Of a DNA stretch of 64,000 nucleotides, positions 1-13,612 are shown one piece after another; the stretch's first letter is position 1, and each line of letters opens with the position of its first letter. The stretch is from Lepidurus packardi (taxonomy: Eukaryota; Arthropoda; Branchiopoda; Notostraca; Triopsidae). Under the pieces are notes generated by a model. The model searched no databases and was not told the DNA's origin. It worked only from the letters and a program-made list of their open reading frames with translations. The stretch lies in assembly GCA_023053545.1 (NCBI GenBank), contig JAKZAN010000001.1, forward strand, positions 10,932,565-10,996,564, written 5' to 3'. The translations under genes were made by a program, and so were the position numbers.

Positions 1-529
1 TATTTTTCCTTTTTGCATCGCGGCATTGCATAAGAGGGGAGAGCAAAGTTCCCAGCACCTCCAAAACGTACAGAAAGGACCCAAAAAACCTTTGTAAAAA
101 AGGAAGCTCATTTTTACCTGAAACGTGGAAGACTAGGGACCCCCAAAACGCGTGAAAACGTCCCCATTTTGGTGCACTAAGGAGACGAAGGGGAGACTAC
201 ACATCCACACAACACAAGAGAACGGAATATAAAAAAATACTGCGGCTGAAGAAGCTGCTCGAAAGGCTGGGAAAGTTTTTTGGGGCTCTTTTTTTATATA
301 TATATATCGTATTTTAGGAATTAACATACAACATACCCGCACCTTCTTAGTGCATCATACCAAGGGTTAAATGCATGACTTACCTTTTAACACCTAGAAA
401 TTTTTATTTTTTGTGTACCTTTCAGTTAATTCGGATTTTTTCCCACGATTTGGGGAAGTGGAGGTTAAATAAGTAGAAAAAGGCATGAAGGTATAACTGC
501 AATGAAAGGAACCTCATTTTATATTCTGG
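1..529. other. AT-rich noncoding stretch at window start
   Basis: Short A and T runs and a TATATATATA tract near 295-306. No gene or repeat copy recognised. Confidence 0.4.
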
Positions 530-745
530 TTTTTCGGCAACGCGACACAAGGACGCCAGGCCCCGACAGAAGGACATCAGGTCCATGGTCTTTTAAGGGT
601 CCAATAGAATTTTGAGTTTAAGAAGTTTCCGCTCATTGGTAAAGCACCAACGAGATTAGGAAGTGCTTAATACGTACTAAAAAGTACGTCACAAGATTAA
701 GCGCCCTTGTGTCGAGCCGTCCTTGTGTCAACTTCCCGATTTTTC
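530..745 (+). repeat. Dispersed repeat C, copy 1
   Basis: This segment matches the reverse complement of about 21735-21965 over roughly 200 bp with scattered mismatches and small indels. Shared landmarks include GCGACACAAGGAC-like, GAGTTTA(A/G)GAAGT and GTCACAAG. No coding capacity seen. The family is unidentified. Confidence 0.7.
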
Positions 746-2170
746 ATTGGTATTTTTATTTTATTTTTGATGAAGTTGTTCCCGTGTCTTCCACAGGTGA
801 TCTTGGTGTTTGCATGTCGGAGAGCTTGGAGAATTGAGTTCTCGGTACAACGGCGCGAGGCGGAGCTATCTTGCCTTTCTTCATGGCCCGCCTGGCCCAC
901 GCTCCGCCCGTCCTTCACCACGGTCCCGGTCAGCAGCAGCAGGAACAACGGCGCAGGGCTTCCGGCTGGCCCAAAAGGTATTTCGCTTTTCGTTTTTGGC
1001 CCATTCCAAATAAAAACAATATTCCGTCCCCTTTTTATATATTTCGGATGATTACTTTTGTATGCGGAAGGTCTGTGTGAAAAAAAAGAGAAATTAGGGG
1101 GCGAAAAGAAATAACTTTTCAAATTTGAGAGGCAAATTTCAGGTACTGGTGACACCCACCACCGCTTATTAAGACCCCCCTTCTTCGCAACATCAGGTTC
1201 TGGGCTCTTTATAATAACTTATTAGTTAGAGCTACCTTAGCCACCCGAAAGTTTTAGGTTAACCTATCCGCGAAGAATCGTGGATATAGCTTTTTTGGCT
1301 GTGCGGGAAATGAAGTAGTAGACTAATTGTACAGTCCCAGATGTTGCATAGGAACCTTTTTTAACTTTTTTTTTGGTAATAAAAAAAATGGCTAATGAGA
1401 GCTCTTCGTCCTGTAGGGTACAAAAAAGGTTTCATTTTTTTAAAATTGCGTCAATGTAGGCGTGGTCAAGCACCATAGATGTAAAAACCGAGGAAAGGAG
1501 TAATGCATATCCTGAAACCAAAAAAAAGAAAAAAAAATGGGTTGCAACCAATTATGAAACGGGAGCCAAAATGCGCATCCTGTCAGTCCATTATGATTGC
1601 CATTCCGTTTTTATTTGCGAGTTGTGTGCAATTTGTGACCTTTCTTGGCACTGTACTACTGCTAACTGAAAGGAGCAATAAGATATATTCACTGTTGGCA
1701 TATGCAAATCTTAAATAGATTCTTGGCGAGCTGTGTATATAGATTCCCCGTACAAAATTCACCAGTTTTTATTTTATTTTTTGGCTCTCGGGACTCGTTA
1801 GACAGTACAAGACTATGCTATACGTTACCTCCTGTGGATTGTGTCTACGCATGAACGAAAGCGATATGTATAGGCAATATGTAGGTTCTTTTGGCATTGT
1901 CCAAATCCATTGCTGGAGTTTTCTTCGATTAGTATGTAAATCAGGGTTTGCCATTGCCAACTTTCTGATGGGCACACCTGGCAGGGGGGGTCATTCTTCT
2001 TCGCTTTTCTTCGGTTCCTGCCCCCCCCCCCCCCTTGAAGAAAGGGGGTTTCTCCCTTCCTTCTTGAAACTTTGGGAGGCGGAGAGAAGTGTTTCTTATT
2101 GAAAACCTTCGAAGAGTATTTGGATCCCTTTTACCCACCTTTTGTAATGCTCGTTCTAGATTACCCAAGT
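746..2170. other. Noncoding stretch
   Basis: Contains short homopolymers and a C-run near 2020-2034. Open frames near 700-1150 exist on both strands but show no family features. No supportable gene. Confidence 0.4.
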
Positions 2171-2171
2171 T

Positions 2172-2480
2172 TTAACTCCTCCCAAACTCAAGTGCACGTA
2201 TTTCAACAATGAGTTTGAAAATGAACGTCCTTTTTCTCTGTCTGTGCTGAGGCTTCGGTTCCAATGCCCTAATGTAAAAATTTTCACTGTTGGGTGAGCT
2301 ATGTCTGAGTTGAGGTAAACGCAAATGTTGGCCAAATTTTCTAACTCCTCCCACACTCGAGTACATGCATTTCACAATGAAATCGAAAATGGGAGTCCTT
2401 TTTCTTTCCATGCTTAGGCTTTGGTACCAGTGCTCTAATGTAACAATTTTCACTGTTGCGTGAGCTATTTCTGAGATGCT
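2172..2480. repeat. Tandem duplication, unit about 165 bp, two copies
   Basis: Unit 1 (about 2174-2340) and unit 2 (about 2341-2480) share AACTCCTCCCA, GTCCTTTTTCT, CTAATGTAA and TTTTCACTGTTG blocks in the same order. Each unit carries the CAACAGTGAA core on the minus strand (2283-2292 and 2449-2458), plus a related CAACAATGA or CACAATGA string on the plus strand. Confidence 0.8.
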
Positions 2481-5400
2481 AACGAAGTTCTAGCAGGGGG
2501 TGAAGGCGGTTGAGGAAGACTGCATTGTATTCAAAATAGAAAGCCAGTCGCATGGGCTTGACTAGTAGAAGTGAAGTTTGAAGCTCCCCCGAAAAGCAAA
2601 AAGCTTCTGTTATGCTGAACCACCGGCGAACTAAGCTCATGGTTAGTCATAAGTCTTTTTACAAACATGCATACATAATGAAGCCTCTGCTCAAGAAAAC
2701 TTTTTAAGACTGGTGCTGTTTCTATTACCACCGTTGTCGATGTTGGCTTGCATAACTAATATCAGAGCATTCCTTACAAAAAATCCATTTTTGCGTTTCG
2801 AAAATTGGGGAAAAAAGGTAAAGCAACTTCATGAGGTATTCATTACAAGGATTTCTTTTGAACCCTCTCAGTTTGGCTTCCTTAAGTTATGCATAAAATG
2901 TCCAACGAATTCCAATTTCCGTCTAGTAGTTTTTCCCCGTTTCACAGATTTTCAGTATTAAAAAGAGGCTAACAACCTTTACTCTTGGCAAAATTTGAAT
3001 AGACTTGATTTAGTTTAGAAGATTTGAATAAATTTAGCTTTAGGAAAACCACTGACGTGCTGATCAATGCAGAGTTATAAGCGAGGCACGTGCTGGAAGC
3101 CATACAACAATGTATACACTTGGAAGTTGGCAAAATATTTGCAAGTTTCAAACTCCAATACCTCTCGTGCCGTGCTATGGGCCGCCTGTGTCGTTGTGCC
3201 GATTTTCGGTGAATAAATCATCAACTCGGTAAACAAGCTTCTATTTTACCAAAGTCACGTGCTGCTTGCCCATATTCTTCTTCCTAAATTAAACTTATAA
3301 ATTACTTCCTTTCCCTTTTCTAATTTTTTCTTCGTTTTGCAACCGAGAGCAAAATGTAAGCAAATTAAAAAAGATTTTTTTGTATTCTATTTTATGTTTG
3401 TTTGACTTTGATTTTTTGGCTTGATTTGGGAAACGCCAACGTCTCGGTTTTGGTACGGTTTGGGTACAAACCAAAACAGTAATACAGTATATCTGGGGGG
3501 GGGGGGGGGGGTAATGGGCTGGGCTGCGATGGAGCAGAAACTCGTGCCCCGAGTCTAATAACTTTGGTAGCTGAGAGAAAAGATCCACTTAAGAGGAACG
3601 TCTTTTAATGAGTAAGAAAGGGAAATGGGAGCTTTTTGGGGGGTAGGTTCATTCGTTCCTTATAAGCTCCATGAAACGTTGACTGTGTATGAGTTTTATA
3701 TAGGGGGACCTTTGAATTATTGTGGACTAATGTTCTCTCTGCACGTCCACAGTTGGCTTAATAGTTGCCATCCCCTTTTAAGATTGCCCAGCTTTTTCTT
3801 TGAACGCCGACAATCTTAGAAGGGGGGAGGGGCCATATAGCTCTAAAGTAAGACGGGCTATGTGTGTGTATATAATATATCAGATACATCTTATGTAGCA
3901 ATATGACTTGTGTGTGTTGCGTGGCGGCATTACCAGAAACAGAAACAAGGCGAGAAAACCCTATATTGGTTCTCAGACTTGGGGGGTAAGACTGTTTATG
4001 TGGTCGCCTAAGGGATCTAATGAAGGGGAAAGCGGTCAGAAACTAAAACCCTATACACCCATGATAGACGCACTCATTTGAAGCCTACAGAAGTCTTTTA
4101 AATGATCTTTTCGTTTCATTCGAACAGACCCGGATCTGTAAAAGCAGGGCGAGTCGAGATAAAAGTAAAGGTTTTCGTAACAAATGTCCACCTCGCGTCA
4201 TCTCCCAAGTATCGTTTTGGCTAACTGTGGCAGCTCGTCTTGACTTATGAAATGGCAATGGCGATGAGGGGAAAAGGCCATATAATAAGAGCACACACAG
4301 GGCAAGAAGGCTAAAGCACGGCTAAAAGGGCAAACAGCAGCCCTGGAAAGATAAACGGGCCCCCATCTTTGGCCCCCGCACCCACAATAACGTATAACAG
4401 GCGAGGGAAGCTGTGTGAAAAGCTTCCTTAGCATCTCTTAGGCTTTCGTATTCGCTTTTTGATAATACATATATCTTACATTATTATTAGTATTATTAAT
4501 AATATTATTATTTATAAATATTATAATATTTTTTTATTGCATACCAGTTTAGGCCGAAGCCTGTTACTGATAATATAATATTAATATTGTTATATTATTA
4601 TCATATATTCTTATATTTTGCAGTACGTCTTATAAGACAGACAAGTCACCGTATGATGGTAGGCATATAAGTGTGCATGTAAGTGCGGTTTTACGCTCCT
4701 ACTTGCTATCTTGTTCATACTGAGAACGTGTGTACACACTAAAACTAACCTTAAAAAAAGGAATTTGATCTTGTATAGAGGAGATCGTTTATTATTAGCC
4801 TGTAAACATGCGACTGCTTCTAAGCCTTATTTTAAGGAAATATGTTCTTTTTTAAACTGTTAAAGGAGGGGAACTAGCGGATCCTTTTGAAAAGAAAAGA
4901 AAAACGTGAAAAGGATGGAGAATCACGGAATCGTGACTATTGGTGGAGCCGGTGAAACGACCTTTAACCTGGGGAGCACCACACTTACGTCACAGCGGGG
5001 GTCGCCCGGCATTGGCATGGCTCCCAACAAACAGCTTTGACTTCCTTTATGGCAAGGAAGCTTTTACAAGGGAATATGGACGCATTGCGAAATTGGCGAC
5101 ATATTAGTTCGGTGTTAGCCGAGCCAAAAGGAGAGTATGAAAGTATAAAAACCCACCCCCCAGGGAAGCTTGAGATCAATATGAACTATTATTGCTGTTG
5201 GGGTTGGGGGATATCAGCGCCTAATCGACGGGTACTATACCTTATATACCACCTTGATGCCGGCACCAAAACCACATGAAACCCACAATGAAACTTACAA
5301 TGTCCTTCTTACAGAATAACAAAACTACATAACTGCATTCCGGATTCATTACAGAATTCAGTTTTATTCAGCATTAAAGCTTGGTAGGAAAGTACGGCGC

Positions 5401-6741
5401 TATAATTAAGGAAAAGTGTACTTAAAATTAAATCGAATTAGGTGTAAATTACGGGAATTTTTCCATTTTCATCTTACATACGTAATGAAGTTAAAATGGA
5501 AAGAAAATGAAAAAACTGATGAATAGAATGAAAAAAAATCGTTTTAATGAAACAAAGCACATAGTGAGTTTTCCTTTTGTCTTGGGCCAATTGATTTGCA
5601 ATGCATGGGCAGAAGTTCAGAAGTTGGAAGGTGGTATCTTAAGCCTGCATGCATAATGCATGGTTATTATGAAGGCTCTCCATGCAAAAAGGGCATGACA
5701 AGAGCGAGAGACCCCCTACCTTCTCTGATATCAATAACTTGTTGATTTTTCGTTCCTTTTTTTGGGATACGCGTCATAGCAGTAGGTCTACCTAACGCAG
5801 GGAATAAGGTTATGTAGGAGCACAAGAAAGATTGGTTATGCAGAACGTGTGATAGTGACGGATGGACTCTGATAATAAGAAGACTCCCCCCTTACCTCCA
5901 AATTCGCCTTCCTCCCAAATTCACCTTCCTCCCACCAAACACAGGAAATGGAAATCGAAATCTTTTGCCTCAACTATGCCGGTTCAATAAAATGGTTTTC
6001 AATTTCTTTACTATATAAGCGAGGAGATTAATGAAGGTCTTGGGGCCGAAACATCTTTTAGAATGAAAGATTCCACCTCCGCTGATAGGGATGATTCAGC
6101 AGATTTCGGACTCTTTCTGAGCCAAAGTCTTATAACCTGTGTGAATTGGGGGGAAAGGCGAGTTTGTAAGATTCCTAATAGTATTAAGAGAAGGAGGAGG
6201 AGAGGGGGTTTAAAGTCAGGGAGCTAAGAGGAGGGAGGCGGAGACTGGGAACATTAAGTTCTGAGAAAAGGGAGCAAATTTTGCATGCTGCTGACGAGGA
6301 GCCAGCAGTTTGGAGGGGGGGGGGGGATGGAAACCGTTGTGTTGGATGTGCAAGTCGTAGGTTAATGATATGCCGGAGTGATCATTAGCTGTGATGCATG
6401 GTAAAATTTACATTTACCTGCCGCTGTGACTTCCAAGAGCTAGGCTTCCAAAAGTTGGGTTATTATATTACTTGCTGCAGGATTTAACAAAGCGTGCATG
6501 CATGTAGGGATGTAGTGTAGGTACTGGCCACTTTTAGGCTGACGAAGTAGACGAAGAACATCCATTTGTTAATGGGGTTAATCGTAATGCTGTCGAACGG
6601 TGCTTATTAAGACCCTTTATTCTCTTACACATTGCGGAGGGATCATCATCATCATCATTACCATCATTTTCGGAATGTTTCCGTTGGATGGAATAGAAGA
6701 GCTTCCCGTGCAGATCATAACACACCTGTTGTTATTATTAT

Positions 6742-6778
<37 letters not shown>

Positions 6779-6881
6779 AACCCGTACGCAAAATCCTTTG
6801 AAAATATTCGAACATTTTGGAACACTTTGGGACAATTTAGTGCAAGCCTTAAGGGAATAGTGAAGGCTACTATTTGGCCGT
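2481..6881. other. Noncoding stretch with AT-rich and trinucleotide tracts
   Basis: Holds a G-run near 3496-3511, an AT-rich ATT/TAA tract at about 4475-4620, a short tandem of CCAAATTC(G/A)CCTTCCTCC near 5897-5935, a G-run near 6316-6327, an ATC tract near 6641-6668 and a TTA microsatellite at about 6731-6778. Open frames here mostly translate these tracts. No gene recognised. Confidence 0.5.
6731..6778. repeat. (TTA)n microsatellite
   Basis: Near-perfect TTA/ATT trinucleotide run with one interruption (ATTATGTATT) near its start. Confidence 0.9.
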
Positions 6882-7340
6882 GGACAACCCAATTCAGGAC
6901 TGGCTGGGAAAAACGGTAGCTAGCGAAAACGAAAAGCGAGGCGATAAAGATGAATCCATAGAGGAATCATTGAGGTTCTTGATCAAAATCAAGACTGTAT
7001 TTCACTGTGTGATTGTACAGCAATGAAATTTTGCGAGCTTAGGAACAAACCGACAGAGCGAGGACGGGGAAAGAATCTGCCTGCTTGTGTCTGCAGGCTA
7101 GCTTACTAGACGGGAAGATTCACTAGTGGGTAACAGTGAAATTTGGCGTTGCGGGCTAGGTAGGACTTGAATTCGTTCTTGTCAACAAAGAAATCATGGG
7201 CATTTGACAAATATTCCAATTAATCAATTTATTTCACTATTGCCCAATAATGAGTGTTCCACATTGCGGATTACGTAGGACTTAAATTTACTAAAAAAAA
7301 AAAAAAATCTTTTCATGTCTACTACGGAACATCGCCAGCC
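6882..7340 (+). repeat. Dispersed repeat A, copy 1 (longest)
   Basis: Aligns by eye with 18325-18640 and 19637-19925. Shared landmarks in order: CTGGCTGGG(A/G)AAAACGGT, GATTGTACAGCAATGAAATT, GCGAGCTTAGGAAC, CTTAC(T/C)(A/G)GACGGGAA, CTAGGTAGGACTTGAATTC and a terminal TCT..TAC.GAACA. No ORF. It probably represents a non-autonomous mobile element of unknown class. Confidence 0.8.
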
Positions 7341-10300
7341 CCGTTACTAGTCACAGTAACATTGGAGTGGCTCTAAATAAAAATAATACTGAAAGCGGAG
7401 AGCGTGAAAGGAGCAATTAAGCATTTACCACGTATAAAAGTACTGTACCTCCGTAAGAAAAGTCAAGTTTGACAAAGAAATGGTTGGAGAGACACATAGC
7501 AGCGTATAGGTTCTTATTTTGTGTGGGAAATGGTATCATTCTTGGAATGCGTGTTGCGTTCTGCCCTTTCAGAGATGTGAAACTGGGAGAAGATGGGAAC
7601 TGCCTTTTTTAGTTCATTTTATTTTATTTTTATGAAAGGGGCAATATTTGGCAGTGTCATAGGAGAAGGAAGGTGTGATGTGGGAAAAACAGACCGCGTT
7701 TTTCCTTTAATTGTGCATGCGACATTCCTAATCCGTTTGGCATTCTTGCCCATTTCCGGGCAAACCTTAATTTTCTCCTAAGAAAAGAAGGAAAAGAGAG
7801 TACTCAACGCTTTAATTCGAGGGAACTGCAAAGGGAAAAGGAAATCCCTGCAATCCCTGGGATTCACAGTTTATTTTGATTTAATTTTTTTTTCAACGCA
7901 TTTTTCATGAATTCTCTTCCAAAAATCGAGGGAAAAAATACCAGCGTAGTTTTTCGGCGATTTTTTTAAAGGGAAGGGTACTAATACCGAGTGGTGATAG
8001 ATGAAAGGAATTGTAATTGTTTGAAGCAAAGTCTTGAAGAATTCAGAAGCGTTAAAGGTTCTTTTAGGCTTTTGCATTTTCCCATCGAACATCAGGGGGG
8101 TGTAATTTATTTGAAAATTACCGCAAGTGTAAGAGTGTGAAAGTTTATAGTTGCAAAGGGAAGTCGCGTCAATTGGCGTCCATTGTCCCAACATTGGTTC
8201 CGCTTCCCAAGTCGCGCTCATCTTGTAGCAAGGCTTGAAGAACTCCCATGGTCTCAGCGTTTCCATTGTCTTACATATCGGTCCCACATGGTGTTTTCTT
8301 TACCCTGTTTTCCAGCCCTTACCGGCCGTTTTTAATCGTAAAAGCGTAGTATACGCTTCCCGTTCCATCGCTTTTGGCTTTCTCAACTTCCAGGTGATAA
8401 ACAGGAAATTTACACATTTACATCCATCGATTCCTTCGCTCCGCATTTAGCCATCGTTTGTCATCGCCGCGGAGGGGGAATACCTCAGTACTTCACGTTT
8501 CTGTTTTGCTAGAAGCATTTGAACTTAATAGTCATATCCGAAAACCTTTAGGATAGTTTCCAAAGTACTATCTAAAAGCAAATTGGCACGGCATGGCAGT
8601 CACAGCTGGTAGCACCTATAGAAGTCTATAGACCGCCAATGGCCAAATTAGAAAAATGTATTAATGTGCAGAAACTAGCTGGACAATGTATTCTTTCTTA
8701 GACAATTGGTCATGCAGAGTCATATTTTTTTAAAAAATAAAGAAAACAATTGGAAGTTTCCCGTGATGGGAGGTCATGCTGGAATGTACCTCATGTACCT
8801 CTTTATGGAGCTTTTAATAAGGCCAATTGGTCCTAGTCTACATATTGCAGTGACAGAAAAGGCGAATTGGCGCGAAGGGAAAAATATGCATTAGAACGAT
8901 TTATTGCTACGATTAAGCGGCGCATGAAACGAACGGGCTTGTTTAAACCAAAGAAACCAAGCATCGTCGAGTTTTTGACACTTTCCCACACGTTCCCTTA
9001 TCCTATATTCACTACCCACTGTTGTTTATTTCGGAACAATTTTTCAACAGTTTCGATAGAGATGATTGAGGAATTCCTAACTTAAAGGCCAATCTTTTCA
9101 GTTGAACTTGTAAGTTTCAACGAGCCGCAACTTCTCGTTTACATTTAAACCAACTCTTTTCTTATTCGCCGCCATGTTTTTCTAACCACGCATCTCAAAC
9201 ACAAGAACACTGCGCCTTCGAAGCCTACTCCTACGCTAGGTTTCAACACGAAATCCCTTCTCATTTTCCCGGTCAATTAAAGGAATAGGTCATTCAACCG
9301 AATAACCTGCTCATTTAATGGACTGGGCAGTTTAGAAGGATTTCCCCTAAGGATAGTAGTAGGCTGAAAGTGCCAGGATTGGTCAAAACGACGTAAAAGT
9401 AATGTTGTTGGTCAATATGCAAAGTCCATGTAGGATTAGCGTAGGTTCGTTAATTGATTCGTTCCGTGAACATTGAAACTAATATCCGAAAGTGCGATTC
9501 CAATGCACTGAATTGGATCATTGGAATCGGTTCTTTAAAGTTTGATTCTATAGAGTGGCTGATTCGAATAACGGAGGAGCCTAAAAGAGATCAGAATAAG
9601 CGGCATCTACGGTAAATCTTTGTATTCGACAACTTTGGAACGGCTTAAATGAAATGTTATGTTTGAGTAACAAATTAAAAAGAAAAAAGTAGAGTAGAGT
9701 CTTGGAGTCTTGTTCGTTTGCTTCGAAAAAGAAAAAAAGAGATTAATAGGATGAGAAAGCTGATGAAATTGGCCTTAGATGACCTCTCGTCTCTTGGCTT
9801 TTGCGCTGGCTTCGATAAGTTCTCCTTGTTCCATGCCCAAAAAGGTACCCAGACAAGGCTTTGTTGCTATAAGCTGGAGCTAATGAAGGCGTGGGAGCGT
9901 GTCTTGCATGATTAAACGTTTGGACCCAAAGTAGGCGCTTGAATCCACACTTGGGCAGCGCATACACAAGTTAGAGCGAAAAAAAGGCCCCTTCTGTAGC
10001 AGTAGAGTATTAGTACTATTATAGACATAGCAGCTTCTTCCGTTTCTCTGTTGTATAAGAACGTTACTGCCATCATTTCACATCCCGGTTTGTATAGATA
10101 TAATAACTTTTTCTTTTATTTATTTCGTTTATTGTTGATAAAACCTAAGTTGCTGTGGCAAGCAATTCAAGGGGAGTAGAAGGGGTGAGGGTGGGGAAAA
10201 GGAGATGATGCAGCCTTTAAGGATTTTCTTAAAACAAGCAAAAAGAAATAAAAAAAAGGAAAAAGGAGTCAATGCAGCATATCTAGCAGAAGCAGAGGAA

Positions 10301-11555
10301 AGCATCGTTTCCCGAGGAATATAAGGCCTTAGATATATAATGCAACGTGTCATAAATGTCGCGCCCACTTATATGAAAAGCTTCGACGCCTTCGTTTTTC
10401 TTCCTTTTCTTTGTGCTGCTTTTAGCCCCGTTAGGTCTACGCCTTCCACTGTGTGTATATATATGTATGCTGGGGCCGGAAAGCATCTCTTTACTTTTAT
10501 TGGAGATCACTTGTGCTCATATCTCGGATGCTCCGGGTGAAAAACATTCTCTTTCCCGGCCGCGCGCGGTGTGGCTGCTGCTGACGTAGTAACGGTGCTG
10601 TCCGGTCGCGGGGCACCGGCAGCAGACATCGATTTTTAAAGGAATCGGCTTGTCTATGGACTTTAGCCATTATATATAGAAAATTTATATAGAGAGACAA
10701 AAAACGCCCCAAACCTTGTATAATTCAGTTTTGAAGTCAGCTTGCCTATTTCTTCATAATCGAGAGGTAGGACGTATGCAATGCGCGATGCTGATTTATT
10801 AGGCCTAAAAGGTGACCTAATGAACTCCTCGTTGAAATGCAAGAGGAGGAGGTATATATACACATGCTTATCAGGCCAAAGGTGTTTTTGTGCATGGAAA
10901 CGAAGGAAAACGGAGCAGGAGTGCGTGTCCCGCCTATGAGATGAAGTTTTTCAGGGTAATCTCCTAAAGAACATCTCGTGTATGTGCGGGTATGGGGCTG
11001 TAGGAGGTTTTAAGCAAAAACAAAGGAGAAGCATCTTATTAGGCATACGCCCTCATTAAGGTTTAGCAAGCGAGCCCAAAGGTCACTAATGAAGACAAGC
11101 TCACTTCGGATCTGCCAAAGAGCAAAAACACTGAACAGATAACAACAGAGGAAAGCTTCATTATTTGCATACTGAATAACACCTAGGGCGGTGTTTAGTT
11201 TTCTAATTGGAAAAAGCGTACGCGCCCGGAATTATAATTTTTGTTTGGGTCGTATTTCTGGTGGGTGGGTTTTGCTTGGGCGATTTGGCGCCGCCAATAA
11301 GAAAATAAAAAGAAATGAAAAAGAAACAAAAATTAGAAGAAAACATTGGTGCAAGGAAAATTAGGCTAAGGTGGGTTTGTTAGCTTAGCGTGTTCGGCTT
11401 TCCATGCGAAACGAATGAGTTTGACCGTGATTTTCCCAGAAAAAAAAACGGTATCATCGGCCAACCGAATGTTAGTAATACGAAAGAAAGGAGTGAAACT
11501 TTGGAATTGGGAGGTGGAAAGGGCGATTATTCTTTTTTTTTGGCAGCGTGTATAT
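7341..11555. other. Noncoding stretch
   Basis: No gene recognised. The longest open frame (about 138 codons, minus, 8287-7871) lacks domain features and has no convincing splice partners. An 11-bp inverted repeat lies at 9495-9529. Confidence 0.4.
9495..9529. other. Perfect 11-bp inverted repeat (stem-loop)
   Basis: CGATTCCAATG at 9495-9505 pairs perfectly with CATTGGAATCG at 9519-9529 across a 13-nt loop. Confidence 0.7.
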
Positions 11556-11800
11556 GAGCCGCGTTCGTTTCAAAGGAAGTTAACTTGAAAGTCTACCAAG
11601 TTCACTTGGTAGGAAAGCATAGGCAACGCGTTGACTTGGAAAGGTCTGGACTCGAGCTCAACAATGAAAGCTTTTGTCCTCAAAGATAGCTTTCTGTGCG
11701 TTACTGTATAGGACTAGAAGCGTTTTAAATTCGTTTGAAAACGGGGCGAATGCGCGTTCGTTTTGACGGAAGTTAACTTGAAATTCGACTTCAAGAAATA
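11556..11800. repeat. Degenerate tandem duplication with internal hairpin
   Basis: GCGTTCGTTT(C/T)(A/G)A..GGAAGTTAACTTGAAA occurs near 11562-11591 and again near 11754-11783. Between them lie a perfect 8-bp hairpin, CTACCAAG/CTTGGTAG (11593-11600 and 11605-11612), and CAACAATGAA at 11659-11668. Confidence 0.65.
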
Positions 11801-13334
11801 GATCATTGTTTGTCGTATCCATGACAGCAAGTTTGTTCGACTGCGCGTTCAGTGAGTAAACGTTCGCTGTTCAGTGCTCGACAACGCTTTCAATGAGTAA
11901 ATGGGCAGACGTCATGTCAGGTGCGTGACGTCACGAGCCTTTTTGTGTACGCAGTTTATAAATGAATGGAACAAGTGTTTCCTTTCTGGCGCGACAAGAA
12001 ATAAGTTGGTTCATTTGCATGGCGTTAACAACGAAGATTGAGGAGTGGGAAGGGGAAAGGGGCGGGGTTTACTGTAGACCCATAATTTGGTCCATTTTGT
12101 AAATTTTGTATCAAGGAGGGACTCTTTGTAAAAGGTAGCAAAACTTTTTTTTTTCTAAAGAAATTGCTGTTGGCTGTGGGGTTGCAAGACTGGTAGTATG
12201 CTTTGGTTTGGGGAATTAAGGGGTTCATCATCATTATCGTCCCTTATCTGCATGTCATGTCTGCAGGGGAAAATTAGCCCCCCTTTCCCCAAAAAATCTC
12301 GGGTGTTTTGGTAACCCCGTGTACTACTATAGAGGAGAGTTAAAATGAACGTTTTTCTCACGGACTTTGTTTGCGGGTTCCCATCAGCGAAATAAAGGTC
12401 TTACCAACCTACCACGACCAGATACACTCATTATAACCAATGTAATTTAGGCTGCAAGAGGGACAGATCACTCGTTTTCGGTGCCTTTCTTTTGCCCTCG
12501 AGCTGCCAAATCCAAGCTCCGTTATAATAAACACTCAAAGAAAATCTTTTTTTTGGTGTGAGGGGTTGTTAAAATGTCAACGTTTAAATCGAATTCCGTA
12601 TTGAGAGAAATTGTCTCGGGTGCTACAAATAAAAATTACAAAAAATTGCCATTGGGACCTAATTCTTGTGGTCAAGTTTTTATTTGATTTATTTTTTAAA
12701 TTTTTATTTAGCTTTGATTTAATGGACAAATTGGGAGAGTGCAGACCCCCTTTTTTCTTTAGAGAATGCTGATTCTAAAGGAAAAAAGGAGGGGGGTAAT
12801 GGGGTGTTGAATTTTAAAAGGTAAATAAAAACCGCATTCTTGGATTTTATCTAAGCATAAGTGACTCGAGTAAAATAATATATGTATTAATATATAGATA
12901 TAGATGAAAGGTTTCGAGGAAGGTCAATAAGCATGAAGCTCATTATGTTCCGTCGATTATGCAGGCTTGTCTGGTAATGGGGCAATCTGTTTTCCCAATG
13001 CTGCAGGTCGATTCCCTTTATTTTCTTCACCCACTGTGCAAAAAAAAAGACTCCTGTTACAGTCGGAAAGGCAAAGAGCCGAAGCGATTCAAAGGTAATA
13101 AGTATAGAAAGAGACGGAGAGATAGATAAGTGGTCGAAGATTCCTTGGCTGGCAGGAGGTGTTAATGGTCCAAATAACAGCGGGAGGGCATTTCCTGTTC
13201 CATTGCCTTTTTTTGCTTCATGGCTGCTTTCCACCCGCACGGGTTTTTCTTGCTTGCTTCCTCAAAAGCGCCCAAACGCCCTCAAAAGCTTGCTCAAAAG
13301 TTCGTTTCAATGTCTTGGAGCCAGGGGCGCGCAA
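11801..13334. other. Noncoding stretch
   Basis: AT-rich, with homopolymers. No gene or repeat family recognised. Confidence 0.4.
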
Positions 13335-13612
13335 TTGCGTTCGGTTTTGCCTGTTTTGTAATTGGTTTAAGCCCAATCCCGTGCAGAAGCTCTATACATG
13401 CTCTTTACAGGCATGGAACTTCCAAGCGTTCGTTGTTTTGACAATGAAATTTTCAGTGTGTGTGAGTCCCAACAGTGAAAACTAAACCGTTCGCTTTTGG
13501 CTGTTTCGTGATTGGTTTAAGCCAAACCCCTTGCAGAAGCTCTATGCGTTCTCTGTACAGACTTGGAACTTGCAAGCATGGTTTTGACAATGAAATTTCC
13601 GAGTCCCAACAA
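13335..13612 (+). repeat. Dispersed repeat B, two tandem units
   Basis: Unit 1 (about 13335-13480) and unit 2 (about 13484-13612) share ATTGGTTTAAGCC(C/A)AA, GCAGAAGCTCTAT, TACAG.C.TGGAACTT and GACAATGAAATTT. CAACAGTGAA is at 13470-13479. An inverted copy lies at about 15740-15905. Confidence 0.85.

Noticed and set aside
6600-6892. Isoleucine-rich frames on both strands
   Set aside because: They translate the ATC and TTA microsatellites.
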